Positions 1 through 8,439 of a stretch of DNA of 64,000 nt are shown here, piece after piece. Below the pieces are notes generated by a model, which saw nothing but the letters and a program-made list of their open reading frames with translations, was not told the DNA's origin and made no database searches. Source of the stretch: an uncultured Lachnospiraceae bacterium (GTDB taxonomy: Bacteria > Bacillota > Clostridia > Lachnospirales > Lachnospiraceae). Numbering within the stretch: the stretch's first letter is position 1; each line of letters opens with the position of its first letter. Both the position numbers and the translations under genes were made by a program. The DNA lies in NCBI GenBank assembly GCA_902493385.1, contig CABUPO010000002.1, forward strand, positions 124,001 through 188,000. Reading direction: 5' to 3'.

Positions 1-1
1 T

Positions 2-232
2 GAAAGAAGCAAGGCGAGGCTTATCGGATATGAAGAAAGTCTTGGTCTTGCAAAGCGCTTTCAAAAAGTATGTACGTCTGCTAAAGCAGTAAAAGATAAT
101 GTAGGCAATATAAGGGAAAGTATTGTAAAAGCATGTGATGCATATGATTTAGACGGTGAATTTATATGCAGTATTGAGAGACGTCTTACAGATATTGAGA
201 AGAAGACGGATAGTATTCTTGAAGAGTTTTAG
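2..232 (+). CDS. ylxM: YlxM family protein, C-terminal part (5' end outside window)
   Basis: An open frame runs in from the left edge and ends at TAG 230-232; it encodes about 76 residues, helical and charged, beginning ERSKARLIGYEESLGLAKRF. YlxM proteins are small helix-turn-helix proteins encoded just upstream of ffh in Firmicutes and are thought to affect the signal-recognition-particle pathway. The position 23 bp before ffh and the LGLAKRF-like segment fit that family. The N-terminal HTH is not in the window, so the call rests on synteny plus the C-terminal portion. Confidence 0.75.
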   Translation, partial: ERSKARLIGYEESLGLAKRFQKVCTSAKAVKDNVGNIRESIVKACDAYDLDGEFICSIERRLTDIEKKTDSILEEF

Positions 233-255
233 CTAATCTTTAATGGGAGGAATAT

Positions 256-1602
256 ATGGCTTTTGATAATTTGACTGAGAAGCTGCAGAATGTATTTAAG
301 AATCTCAGAAGCAAAGGCAGGCTTACTGAGGATGACGTTAAGGCCGCGCTCCGAGAAGTTAAGATAGCGCTGCTTGAAGCGGATGTTAATTTTAAAGTCG
401 TTAAGCAGTTTATAAAGACAGTACAGGAAAAAGCCTGCGGACAGGATGTTATTAACAGTCTTACGCCGGGACAGACCGTTATTAAGTATGTTAATGAAGA
501 GATGGTTAATCTCATGGGCAAAGATCCTGTGGAGCTTGAGCTTAATCCTGCGGGCGACATGACGGTTATTATGGTCTGCGGTCTTCAGGGTGCAGGTAAG
601 ACTACAACAATTGCAAAGCTTGCGGGACAGCTTAAGGCAAAAGGAAGAACTCCGCTTTTGGCTGCCTGCGATATATACAGACCGGCTGCCATACTTCAGC
701 TTCAAAAGAACGGAGATAAGCAGGGAGTGCCGGTATTTTCAATGGGTACTGACAAGAAACCTGTTGATATTGCGAAAGCGGCATATGAGCATGCTAAGAA
801 GAATGGATGTAATGTACTTATTATAGATACGGCAGGAAGACTGCATATTGACGACGATATGATGAATGAGCTTATCGAAATCAAAGAAGGAATGACAGTA
901 GACCAGATTCTTCTTGTAGTAGATTCTATGACGGGCCAGGATGCGGTGAATGTAGCATCTGCATTTAATGAAAAGCTTGATATAGACGGGATTATTCTTA
1001 CAAAGCTGGACGGCGATACGAGAGGCGGAGCCGCTTTGTCGATAAGAGCAGTTACAGGAAAGCCGATTATATATGCCGGAATGGGAGAAAAGCTTTCCGA
1101 TCTTGAACAGTTTTATCCTGACAGAATGGCTTCAAGAATATTGGGAATGGGAGACATTCTTACGCTTATTGAAAAGGCCGAAGCCGAGATAGATGAGGAA
1201 AAAGCAAAAGAGCTGGAAAAGAAGCTCAGGAAATCGGAATTTGATTTTAACGATTATCTTGAGCAGATGCAGCAGATGAAGAAGCTGGGAGGTTTATCAA
1301 GTATACTCAGCATGCTTCCGGGTATGGGGCTTCCGTCAGATATTGATATTGATGATAAAGCTTTGGCTCGTGTCGAAGCTATCATATATTCCATGACAAA
1401 AGAAGAGAGAACAAAGCCTTCAATCATTAATCCACGAAGAAAGCAGAGAATTGCGAAGGGCGCCGGAGTTGATATAAGCGAAGTCAACAGGCTTATAAAG
1501 CAGTTTGAGCAGGGTAAAAAAATGATGAAGCAGATGAATGGTATGATGTCTGGTAAAAAAGGTAAGCGCGGATTATTTAAAAAGATGCCGTTCGGCATGT
1601 AA
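256..1602 (+). CDS. ffh: Signal recognition particle protein Ffh (SRP54)
   Basis: GTPase that binds signal peptides as they leave the ribosome and delivers the complex to the membrane receptor FtsY. It has 448 residues, normal for bacteria. The N domain covers about 1-90. The G domain carries the P-loop GLQGAGKTT (109-117), DTAGR (191-195) and TKLDGDTRGG (about 249-258). The methionine-rich M domain (about 330-448) ends in a basic GKKGKRGLFKK-type tail. The start has GGGAGG about 7 bases upstream. It follows ylxM and precedes rpsP, the usual Firmicutes arrangement. Nothing unusual seen. Confidence 0.98.
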   Translation: MAFDNLTEKLQNVFKNLRSKGRLTEDDVKAALREVKIALLEADVNFKVVKQFIKTVQEKACGQDVINSLTPGQTVIKYVNEEMVNLMGKDPVELELNPAGDMTVIMVCGLQGAGKTTTIAKLAGQLKAKGRTPLLAACDIYRPAAILQLQKNGDKQGVPVFSMGTDKKPVDIAKAAYEHAKKNGCNVLIIDTAGRLHIDDDMMNELIEIKEGMTVDQILLVVDSMTGQDAVNVASAFNEKLDIDGIILTKLDGDTRGGAALSIRAVTGKPIIYAGMGEKLSDLEQFYPDRMASRILGMGDILTLIEKAEAEIDEEKAKELEKKLRKSEFDFNDYLEQMQQMKKLGGLSSILSMLPGMGLPSDIDIDDKALARVEAIIYSMTKEERTKPSIINPRRKQRIAKGAGVDISEVNRLIKQFEQGKKMMKQMNGMMSGKKGKRGLFKKMPFGM

Positions 1603-1648
1603 CCCGTGTTTACAAAATAATAGATAACAATTTGAGGAGGTGACAATA

Positions 1649-1894
1649 ATGGCAGTAAAAATCAGATTAAGAAGGATGGGTAAGAAAAAAGCTCCTTTCT
1701 ACAGAGTAGTAGTTGCAGATTCACGTTCTCCAAGAGACGGTAAGACTATCGCTGAGATTGGTACTTATGATCCTAATCAGGAACCTGCAATGTTCAAGGT
1801 TGATGAAGAAGCAGCTAAGAAGTGGATTGCTAACGGTGCAAAGCCTACTGAAACTGTAGCAAGGCTCTTTAAGCAGTCAGGTGTACTCAGCTAA
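1649..1894 (+). CDS. rpsP: 30S ribosomal protein S16
   Basis: Small-subunit protein needed for 30S assembly. It has 81 residues starting MAVKIRLRRMGKKKAPFYR, the classic S16 N-terminus, with RDGKTIAEIGTYDPNQEP in the middle. The frame is open from a GTG at 1640, but the strong AGGAGG (1635-1640) sits 8 bases before the ATG at 1649 and overlaps the GTG, so 1649 is taken as the start. First gene of the rpsP-khpA-rimM-trmD block. Confidence 0.98.
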   Translation: MAVKIRLRRMGKKKAPFYRVVVADSRSPRDGKTIAEIGTYDPNQEPAMFKVDEEAAKKWIANGAKPTETVARLFKQSGVLS

Positions 1895-1982
1895 TAAGGA
1901 TTATTGCTGTGTGGGTTCTGTAATATGGCGCAGGCGGCAGCCTGTAGCTGTATTTCAGAAACATCAGTAGATGGGAGGAAAT

Positions 1983-2213
1983 ATGAAAGAATTAGTTGAA
2001 ATAATTGCAAAATCGTTAGTGGACAGTCCAGACGAAGTCCTTGTAACGGAATCCGAGACCCCGAAGGGGATAATTATAGAACTTACTGTCGGCGCTGCCG
2101 ATATGGGCAAGGTAATTGGTAAGCAGGGACGTATTGCCAAGGCATTAAGGACTGTTGTTAAAGCAGCAGCATCAAAATATGACAAAAAAGTTATCGTTGA
2201 GATAACTCAGTAA
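1983..2213 (+). CDS. khpA: KH-domain RNA-binding protein KhpA (YlqC)
   Basis: Single-KH-domain RNA-binding protein of 76 residues. The KH core with its GxxG loop is visible as MGKVIGKQGRIAKALR. In Gram-positive bacteria KhpA partners KhpB/Jag and influences RNA and cell-envelope processes. An upstream in-frame ATG at 1971 overlaps the ribosome site GGGAGGAA, so the ATG at 1983 is chosen. It lies between rpsP and rimM as in most Firmicutes. Confidence 0.95.
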   Translation: MKELVEIIAKSLVDSPDEVLVTESETPKGIIIELTVGAADMGKVIGKQGRIAKALRTVVKAAASKYDKKVIVEITQ

Positions 2214-2219
2214 ACAGAT

Positions 2220-2280
2220 GAGGGTGTCCCGTAATTATGATGAGTTAACGTCATAGTGAGGGGCATTCTTTTTCTTATTT
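2220..2280 (+). terminator. Two-tier hairpin with T-run between khpA and rimM (attenuator or partial terminator)
   Basis: GAGGGTGTCCC (2220-2230) pairs with GGGGCATTCTT (2260-2270), with several G-T pairs. The intervening loop holds a second stem, TATGATG with CGTCATA. The right arm leads into a T-rich run (2269-2280). Because rimM starts 43 bases later in the same operon, it probably trims rather than ends transcription. Structure inferred by eye only. Confidence 0.6.
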
Positions 2281-2322
2281 TAAAAGAGATTTTATCTGCT
2301 TATGAAAGACGAGGGAAAATGG

Positions 2323-2841
2323 ATGAATAAAAACGACTGTCTCAGAGTAGGAACATATGCAAATACTCACGGAATAAGAGGAGAAATCAAAGTATATCCA
2401 CACACGGATGATGTAACAAGATTTTCAGAGCTTGACAGCGTTATGCTTGATACAAGAGACGGACTTATAAAATATGATATTGAGTCCGTAAAATATTTTA
2501 AAAATATGGCTATTATTAAGTTTTCAGGGATAGATAATATTAACGATATAGAAAAGTATAAGGGCTCGGATATATTTATTACAAGAGATCAGGCAGTACC
2601 TCTTGATGATGACGAATATTTCATTTGTGATATAATAGACGCCGATGTTGTAAGCGACGATGGCGAGAAGCTTGGTACGATAAAAGAAGTGCTTCAGACA
2701 GGCGCTAATGATGTGTACGTAGTAGAAAGAGACGGCTTAAAAGACCTTTTGATTCCGGTTATACCTTCATGTGTGCTGGATATAAATACATCAGAAAAGC
2801 GTGTCGTCGTTCATCTGATTCCAGGTCTTTCTGATATTTAA
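2323..2841 (+). CDS. rimM: Ribosome maturation factor RimM
   Basis: 16S rRNA processing and 30S maturation factor that binds S19. The 172 residues comprise an N-terminal RimM beta-barrel (VGTYANTHGIRGEIKVYP) and a C-terminal PRC barrel (DVVSDDGEKLGTIKEVLQTGANDVYVV, ending LLIPVIPSCVLDI). Two in-frame ATGs exist: 2302 has little ribosome-site sequence, while 2323 has GAGGG at 2311-2315, so 2323 is preferred and 2302 remains possible. Next to trmD as usual. Confidence 0.95.
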   Translation: MNKNDCLRVGTYANTHGIRGEIKVYPHTDDVTRFSELDSVMLDTRDGLIKYDIESVKYFKNMAIIKFSGIDNINDIEKYKGSDIFITRDQAVPLDDDEYFICDIIDADVVSDDGEKLGTIKEVLQTGANDVYVVERDGLKDLLIPVIPSCVLDINTSEKRVVVHLIPGLSDI

Positions 2842-2883
2842 AGTGATAATGGTTCGCGGTGCGAATAATAAAGAGAGGTTAAT

Positions 2884-3627
2884 ATGGATTACTATGTAAT
2901 GACGCTGTTTCCGGAAATGATAGAGACCTGTTTGTCCACAAGTATAACAGGACGTGCTGCAGATAAAGGAATAATTGGCTTTCATGCAGTCAATATAAGA
3001 GATTATGCGGCTAATAAGCATGGCCATGTGGACGATTACCCATATGGCGGAGGCGCCGGAATGGTTATGCAGGCGGAGCCGATTCATCTTGCATGCGAGG
3101 ATATTAAAAAAAGTATAGGAAAGTCTCCAAGGGTAATATATCTTACGCCGCAGGGAAGAGTGTTTAACCAAAGTATAGCAAAAGAACTTGCAAAAGAAGA
3201 AGAACTTATTTTTCTGTGCGGTCATTATGAAGGAATTGACGAGCGTGTTATTGAAATGGATGTAACCGACTGCATTTCGATAGGCGATTATGTGCTTACC
3301 GGAGGAGAGCTTGCGGCGCTTGTTGTTATTGACGCTGTATCAAGAATGGTTCCTGGGGTGCTGTCAAATTCTGAGTCGGGAATGGATGAAAGCTTTGAAG
3401 GAAATCTTTTGGAATATCCACAGTATACGCGTCCTGTAGAGTATGAGGGAAGAAAAGTTCCTGAAATTCTGTTATCAGGGCATCATGCAAATGTTGAGGA
3501 ATGGCGAAGAAAGCAGTCGCTTTTAAGAACTGCAAAGTACCGCCCTGATTTGCTTAAGAAGGCTGAACTGACTAAAAAGGAAAAAGATTTTCTGGAAAAA
3601 AATGATATAATAAAACTATATAAATAA
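2884..3627 (+). CDS. trmD: tRNA (guanine-37-N1)-methyltransferase TrmD
   Basis: Methylates G37 of tRNAs using S-adenosylmethionine, preventing +1 frameshifting. 247 residues. The trefoil-knot SAM site is visible in YLTPQGRVFNQ, LFLCGHYEGIDERV-like and ISIGDYVLTGGELAA segments. The N-terminus MDYYVMTLFPEM is typical. An AGAGAGG site precedes the ATG. The C-terminal part is longer than the minimal family length but ends normally. Followed after only 20 bp by a serpin gene instead of rplS. Confidence 0.97.
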   Translation: MDYYVMTLFPEMIETCLSTSITGRAADKGIIGFHAVNIRDYAANKHGHVDDYPYGGGAGMVMQAEPIHLACEDIKKSIGKSPRVIYLTPQGRVFNQSIAKELAKEEELIFLCGHYEGIDERVIEMDVTDCISIGDYVLTGGELAALVVIDAVSRMVPGVLSNSESGMDESFEGNLLEYPQYTRPVEYEGRKVPEILLSGHHANVEEWRRKQSLLRTAKYRPDLLKKAELTKKEKDFLEKNDIIKLYK

Positions 3628-3647
3628 AAAAGGGTGGGGAGATAGTT

Positions 3648-5144
3648 ATGTTAAACAAAATAATAAGTAAATACTTTAAATTAGGAGTTATGTGCAGCGC
3701 ATCGTTAAGCATGGCGCTGGTTCTGACTGCGTCTGTTTTTGGAAACAGCGCGTATGCAGCAAAAAAGTTCAGTGTTTCCAAAAGCAGTATTACATTATAT
3801 GTTAAAAAAAGCGTTAATCTTAAATATACAGCGCCGTCTGCAGTCACCGTAAAATCATCGGACTCAAAGGCTGTAAAAGCGGAAGTAAAAAAGAATGTCA
3901 TTACAGTAAAGGGCGTTAAGTCAGGAAACGCCGTTTTAAAGGTTAAATGTGGGAAAAAGACTAAGAAGATTAAGGTTGAGGTAAGAAACAGGGTTACAAA
4001 CTCTGTCAGGGACTGCATAAATACCTCTGACAAGATTAACAGATTTTCATGTGAGATGTTCAATGCGCTTAGGAACAATAAGGAAAATACATATATATCT
4101 CCGCTGAGCGTATACACGGCGTATGCAATGGTTTCAAACGGCGCAGGCGGAAATACCAGAGAACAGATATTAAAAACACTTGGCATAAACAACCTTGAGG
4201 AGTTCAATTCACAGATAGGAAGCTATATAATGCATGACAAAATGTCGAAAAGTGATTCGTCTGAACCGGGAGGAGTTACGTACAGTGTTGACAATTCATT
4301 GTGGATAAACACAAAAAGTACATTGTCGGCTAACATAGATAATGCCTTTATTACGCCGTTAAAGCAGTATTACAATGCCGAGGTTTTCAAAAACATGAAT
4401 TTTGACGACTCGAATACTAAAGATATAATAAACGGCTGGGCAGCCCAAAAAACCAATAACAATATAAAGAATATGGTGGATGATATTGCTTCCGACGATA
4501 AAGCTTTATTATTAAATACAGTTTATTTTAAAGGCCGGTGGTTATCCCCGTTTAATGCTAAGAATACCAAAAAGGAAACATTTAATTCTGTTAATGGTAA
4601 GAAAAAAGTAAATATGATGAGCCTGAAAAACGGTAATTTTAAGCATTATAAGGATGGTAAGCTTGAGGGCCTTGAATTAATGTATGGCGACTCCTATGTT
4701 ATGGATATATTGATGTCGTCTGATAAGAGCAAAACAGCCGGAGAAGTATGGGAGAAGCTAAGTGTTAAAAAGCAGGAGGCGGCAATCAAAAAGTTTGATA
4801 AAAAGGGATTTTCTGATATTGCTTTATTGAAGCTTCCCTGCGTAGACATGGAGTATAAGACCAACATGATTGATGTGCTGAGAAAAATGGGCATAAAGGA
4901 TGCTTTTAATGCGGAGGCTGATTTTAGTAATATCGGAGATGTTTATATTAGAGAGTCAATACATAAGACGCGTCTTGTTATCAATGAAAAAGGAACGGAA
5001 TCGTCAGCATCAACAAGCGTGGTTATGTCTAAGGGAGATAATACAGGCAAAATCAAATTCATTGTTGACAGACCGTTTATATGCTGCATAAGAAATACCT
5101 CCACCGGGGCGGTAATATTTATGGGTGAGATAAACAGCCTATAG
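3648..5144 (+). CDS. Secreted serpin with N-terminal lysine-rich Ig-like module
   Basis: Predicted exported serine-protease inhibitor of 498 residues. A signal peptide (about 1-37, ending NSAYA) is followed by a lysine-rich Ig-like module (about 38-113) resembling those of the xylanase and esterases in this window. The serpin fold spans about 125-498: NTYISPLSVYTAYAMVSNGAG near 148-167, hinge EKGTESSAST (447-456), breach motif FIVDRPF. Counting from the hinge as P17 puts P1 at Gly463, next to Lys462, but the loop appears about two residues longer than in alpha-1-antitrypsin, so target specificity is uncertain. The small-residue hinge suits an inhibitory serpin. It begins 20 bp after trmD with a strong GGTGGGGAG site and has no terminator before it, so it is probably cotranscribed. 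Confidence 0.93.
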   Translation: MLNKIISKYFKLGVMCSASLSMALVLTASVFGNSAYAAKKFSVSKSSITLYVKKSVNLKYTAPSAVTVKSSDSKAVKAEVKKNVITVKGVKSGNAVLKVKCGKKTKKIKVEVRNRVTNSVRDCINTSDKINRFSCEMFNALRNNKENTYISPLSVYTAYAMVSNGAGGNTREQILKTLGINNLEEFNSQIGSYIMHDKMSKSDSSEPGGVTYSVDNSLWINTKSTLSANIDNAFITPLKQYYNAEVFKNMNFDDSNTKDIINGWAAQKTNNNIKNMVDDIASDDKALLLNTVYFKGRWLSPFNAKNTKKETFNSVNGKKKVNMMSLKNGNFKHYKDGKLEGLELMYGDSYVMDILMSSDKSKTAGEVWEKLSVKKQEAAIKKFDKKGFSDIALLKLPCVDMEYKTNMIDVLRKMGIKDAFNAEADFSNIGDVYIRESIHKTRLVINEKGTESSASTSVVMSKGDNTGKIKFIVDRPFICCIRNTSTGAVIFMGEINSL

Positions 5145-5186
5145 AAGCAGTAACAGATATTAAAGGATTTAAATAAAATTAAAGAC

Positions 5187-5215
5187 TTGCAATTATGATT
5201 TATATATGCTAATAT
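5187..5215 (+). promoter_or_regulatory. Sigma-A promoter for rplS
   Basis: -35 TTGCAA (5187-5192), 17-bp spacer, -10 TAATAT (5210-5215) preceded by TGc, an extended -10. The predicted start near 5222 leaves an ~80-base leader before rplS. This gives rplS its own transcription downstream of the serpin. The leader could house an L19 autoregulatory structure, but I could not confirm a fold. Confidence 0.75.
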
Positions 5216-5301
5216 AGAACAGCTGTGAAAAAGATAGATGGTCCGCTGTGCCATTTTTGATATGGTTTAAGAACATCAAGAATAATTAGGAGGATGCACA
5301 G

Positions 5302-5649
5302 ATGAACGATATTATTAAGAAAATTGAAGACGCTCAGCTTAAGGCTGAGATACCTGAATTCAGAGTTGGCGATACTGTTAAGGTATACGCTAAGATTAAG
5401 GAAGGTAACAGAGAAAGAACACAGGCTTTTGAAGGAACAGTTATTAAGAGACAGAACGGCGGAGTAAGAGAGACATTCACAGTTCGCAAGTTCTCTAACG
5501 GAATCGGAGTTGAAAAGTCATGGCCGGTTCATTCGCCTGTTGTTGAAAAGATTGAAGTTATCAGACATGGTAAAGTAAGAAGAGCTAAGCTTTATTACCT
5601 GAGAGACCGCGTTGGCAAGGCCGCTAAGGTTAAAGAAAAGGTTAAGTAA
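5302..5649 (+). CDS. rplS: 50S ribosomal protein L19
   Basis: Large-subunit protein at the 30S-50S interface. 115 residues with the family hallmarks FRVGDTVKVYAKIKEGNRER, FEGTVIKRQNGG, VRKFSNGIGVEKSWPVHSP and YYLRDRVGKAAKVKE. AGGAGG lies about 8 bases before ATG. Normally it follows trmD directly; here a serpin separates them and rplS has its own promoter at 5187-5215. Followed by a strong hairpin. Confidence 0.98.
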   Translation: MNDIIKKIEDAQLKAEIPEFRVGDTVKVYAKIKEGNRERTQAFEGTVIKRQNGGVRETFTVRKFSNGIGVEKSWPVHSPVVEKIEVIRHGKVRRAKLYYLRDRVGKAAKVKEKVK

Positions 5650-5666
5650 ATATTATTGCATGTTGT

Positions 5667-5697
5667 CAGGGGGCATTTGATATGCCCCCTGTAGTTT
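5667..5697 (+). terminator. Perfect 10-bp GC-rich hairpin after rplS
   Basis: CAGGGGGCAT (5667-5676) and ATGCCCCCTG (5682-5691) form a perfect stem with a 5-base loop. The following T-run is short (TAGTTT), so termination may be partial and let some transcription continue into lepB. Confidence 0.75.
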
Positions 5698-5748
5698 ACA
5701 CAGATGATAATGGCGGGATAAACGCAGCTTTATTTATCCGGAGGTTAT

Positions 5749-6384
5749 ATGAGAAAAAGATCACAACTGCGGTATTATAAAAAGAAAAGGAAAAAGGAAA
5801 GCAGATTATCTGCCGCAAATAAGATAGCAATAGAGACAGCCGTATATGTTGCTGAGATTGCGCTTGTTGTGTTTCTTGCGTTCGGAATCATTCATTTTGG
5901 GTTTGCCAAAGCATCAATGGTCGGAGATTCCATGACACAGACGCTTCAAAACGGTGATTCTCTGCTTATTAACAAATTTGTGTATAAGATATCAGAACCT
6001 GGCAGATTTGATGTAATTGCTTACAGGAGCGGCTCGTCAGAATATGGTTATATTAATATAAAAAGAGTAATAGGAGTTCCGGGAGAACATATTAAAATAA
6101 CCGACGGTGAAGTGTATGTAGACGGCGAAAAGCTGATTGAGAATATTAATGTAGAAAAGATGACGACGGCAGGATTGGCAGAAGATGAGATTGTGCTGGA
6201 TGAGAATGAATATTTTGTGCTTGGAGACAATCGTAATAACAGTGAGGACAGCCGGTTTGCTTCAGTAGGAATGGTCGTTAGGAACGATATTGTGGGAAAA
6301 GTGTGGATTAGGCTGAATTCGTTTGGCTTTGTCAGTTCATTTAATCATATAGATACAGATAATACGGACAGTGAGGTAGAATAG
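5749..6384 (+). CDS. lepB: Signal peptidase I
   Basis: Membrane serine protease that removes signal peptides from exported proteins, of which this window encodes several. 211 residues: basic cytoplasmic start, one membrane segment (about 25-55), catalytic Ser in GDSMTQTLQNGD, catalytic Lys in NIKRVIGVPGE, and the conserved YFVLGDNRNNSEDSR box. The usual SMxPT box reads SMTQT, lacking the proline. GGAGG precedes the ATG. The stop abuts the start of rbgA. Confidence 0.96.
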   Translation: MRKRSQLRYYKKKRKKESRLSAANKIAIETAVYVAEIALVVFLAFGIIHFGFAKASMVGDSMTQTLQNGDSLLINKFVYKISEPGRFDVIAYRSGSSEYGYINIKRVIGVPGEHIKITDGEVYVDGEKLIENINVEKMTTAGLAEDEIVLDENEYFVLGDNRNNSEDSRFASVGMVVRNDIVGKVWIRLNSFGFVSSFNHIDTDNTDSEVE

Positions 6385-7224
6385 ATGCATTTTCAGTGGT
6401 ATCCGGGTCATATGACAAAAGCAAAGCGTATGATGCAGGAAGACATGAAGCTTATTGACGTGGTAATCGAGCTTGTGGACGCCAGAATACCAGGGTCAAG
6501 CCGCAATCCTGATATAGAGGAGCTGGCTAAGAATAAGAACCGCGTGCTTCTTCTTAATAAATGCGACCTTGCAGACGATGCATGTACAAAAAGCTGGAGA
6601 AAATATTACGAAGAACAAGGATATTATACGGCGCTTGTAAACGCACGTGATGGACAGGGAGTAAGAGCGGTAAATGACGTTGTTATGAAAGCATGCAAAG
6701 AGAAAATTGAACGGGACAGAAAAAGAGGGATACTTAACAGACCTGTAAGGGCTATGATTGTCGGGATTCCTAATGTAGGCAAATCGACCTTCATTAACAG
6801 TTTTGCAAAAAAAGCGTGCACCAGGACAGGAGACAGGCCCGGCGTTACAAAAGGCAAGCAGTGGATAAGGCTGAACAAAAATGTTGAGCTTCTTGACACG
6901 CCCGGAATACTCTGGCCTAAATTTGAAGACCAGCAGATAGGACTTAAGCTTGCGTTTATCGGTTCAATAAAGGATGAGATTCTTCAGGTTACGGAGCTTT
7001 GCGTCAAACTGATTGATGTGTTGAAAGCAACGTATCCCGGGCTTCTTTTGACGTATCTCGGCTATGAGATTTCAGACGATTCCTATGAGCTGTTGAAGCA
7101 GTATGCAGTAAAGCGCGGCTGTAAGCTTAAAGGTGATGAGCCTGATATTGAAAAGGCGGCGATATTGTTTCTTGATGATTACAGGGGAGGAAAGATAGGA
7201 AGAATTACACTTGAAACTGTGTAA
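6385..7224 (+). CDS. rbgA: Ribosome biogenesis GTPase RbgA (YlqF)
   Basis: Circularly permuted GTPase required for late 50S assembly. 279 residues. Motif order is permuted: G4 NKCDLAD (about 58-64), then G1 GIPNVGKSTF, then G3 DTPGILWP. The N-terminal HFQWYPGHMTKAKRMM is characteristic. The ATG directly follows the lepB stop, so translation is probably coupled. RNase HII (rnhB), often next in Firmicutes, is not here; a strong terminator follows. Confidence 0.96.
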   Translation: MHFQWYPGHMTKAKRMMQEDMKLIDVVIELVDARIPGSSRNPDIEELAKNKNRVLLLNKCDLADDACTKSWRKYYEEQGYYTALVNARDGQGVRAVNDVVMKACKEKIERDRKRGILNRPVRAMIVGIPNVGKSTFINSFAKKACTRTGDRPGVTKGKQWIRLNKNVELLDTPGILWPKFEDQQIGLKLAFIGSIKDEILQVTELCVKLIDVLKATYPGLLLTYLGYEISDDSYELLKQYAVKRGCKLKGDEPDIEKAAILFLDDYRGGKIGRITLETV

Positions 7225-7264
7225 TTTGTATATAAATATTATTTTAAACGCTATAATAACAGAT

Positions 7265-7303
7265 AAAAGACAGCATGTTACACAAAAAACTGCTGTCTTT
7301 TTT
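7265..7303 (+). terminator. Rho-independent terminator after rbgA
   Basis: AAAAGACAGCA (7265-7275) pairs perfectly with TGCTGTCTTTT (7291-7301), loop of 15 bases, followed by more T. It closes the operon that ends with rbgA. Confidence 0.9.
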
Positions 7304-7433
7304 ATGCAGATTTTTCATGGAACAGCTGATATAATAAAACCAGTCGAAAATTCGGGATTATCTTATTTAATCTGATATCATTTTTATCTAATGTAATTAT
7401 CAAATAACAATCAAAATGCGAAAGGAGCAGTAA

Positions 7434-8351
7434 ATGGAAAAAAGCTATGAGGAATTTATTAAGGAAATAAAGGAGAGGGTTGAAGAAAATATTGGTGATG
7501 GCTATGAAATAAATATTGAGAAGGCGCTGAAAAATAATTCGTGTGTGATTCATAATATAGTTATAAAAAGCTTAGAAAGCGAAGGAAATACCAGTCTTAT
7601 TCCGGCTATTAATCTTAAAAGCTGTTATTCGCAGTATCTTTTAGGCAAATCTACAGAAAATCTTGCGGAAGAAATTATTCAGTTATATTATGCCGGTATC
7701 AGCGATAACGATAATATCAATCTGAATTTCATTAACAGGGCAAATGCTGAAGAGCTTTTGTTTTATAGAATAGTAAATAAATATAAGAATAAGGAAATAC
7801 TTTCAAACGTTCCTTACATACCGTTTCTTGATCTTGCGGTTACATTTCATTTTTTATGCACTACATATGAGGACGGAATCCAAAGCTTCAGGATAGATAA
7901 CCAAATAATGAAGGAATGGAATTTGGATATTCCGGGACTTTTTGAAATGGCGCATCGTAATACGTGCATGTTATTTCCGGAAAAGCTTATGCATATGAAT
8001 GATGTGTTAAAAGAATTTGGAGGAAATCAGCTTGACAGTCTTTGTAATAGCAGAGAAAATGAAATGTATGTGCTCAGCAATGAAAAAGGCGTAAACGGAG
8101 CTTCCGTATTATTATACGGCAGGAAAATAAGCGAGCTGTCAGACTTGTATGAAAGCAATATATATATAATACCAAGCAGTATACATGAAGTTATATTAAT
8201 GCCCGAAAATGACGGCGCTTCGGCAGAAGAGCTGCGTTCTCTTGTGAATGATGTAAACAGGAGCTGCGTGGCCGAAGAAGACCAGTTGTCTGACGAGGTA
8301 TATATATATGACAGAGACAGTGGAACTATACATATATGCGGAATAAAATGA
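7434..8351 (+). CDS. DUF5688 family protein
   Basis: Cytoplasmic protein of unknown function, 305 residues. No signal peptide or membrane segment is seen. Segments such as YEEFIKEIKERV, NAEELLFYRIVNK and a central VPYIPFLDLAVTFHF followed by SFRIDNQIMKEWNLD resemble DUF5688 proteins, which are numerous in Lachnospiraceae. AAAGGAG lies 9 bases before the ATG. It stands alone between a terminator and galE. No function is proposed. Confidence 0.75.
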   Translation: MEKSYEEFIKEIKERVEENIGDGYEINIEKALKNNSCVIHNIVIKSLESEGNTSLIPAINLKSCYSQYLLGKSTENLAEEIIQLYYAGISDNDNINLNFINRANAEELLFYRIVNKYKNKEILSNVPYIPFLDLAVTFHFLCTTYEDGIQSFRIDNQIMKEWNLDIPGLFEMAHRNTCMLFPEKLMHMNDVLKEFGGNQLDSLCNSRENEMYVLSNEKGVNGASVLLYGRKISELSDLYESNIYIIPSSIHEVILMPENDGASAEELRSLVNDVNRSCVAEEDQLSDEVYIYDRDSGTIHICGIK

Positions 8352-8439
8352 GGATAAAGTTTTATATTTTTTACTATACTTTTGCGGTGAAATATAGTAT
8401 CATTAATTTTATATATGATATTAATAAAGGAGAAAAAGT

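Noticed and set aside
3572..4207. Minus-strand frame of 211 codons over the trmD/serpin junction
   Set aside because: Shadow of the serpin's lysine- and valine-rich Ig module; no independent gene signals.
5222..5301. L19 leader autoregulatory RNA before rplS
   Set aside because: Position fits, but only 4-5 bp stems could be drawn; not enough to call it.
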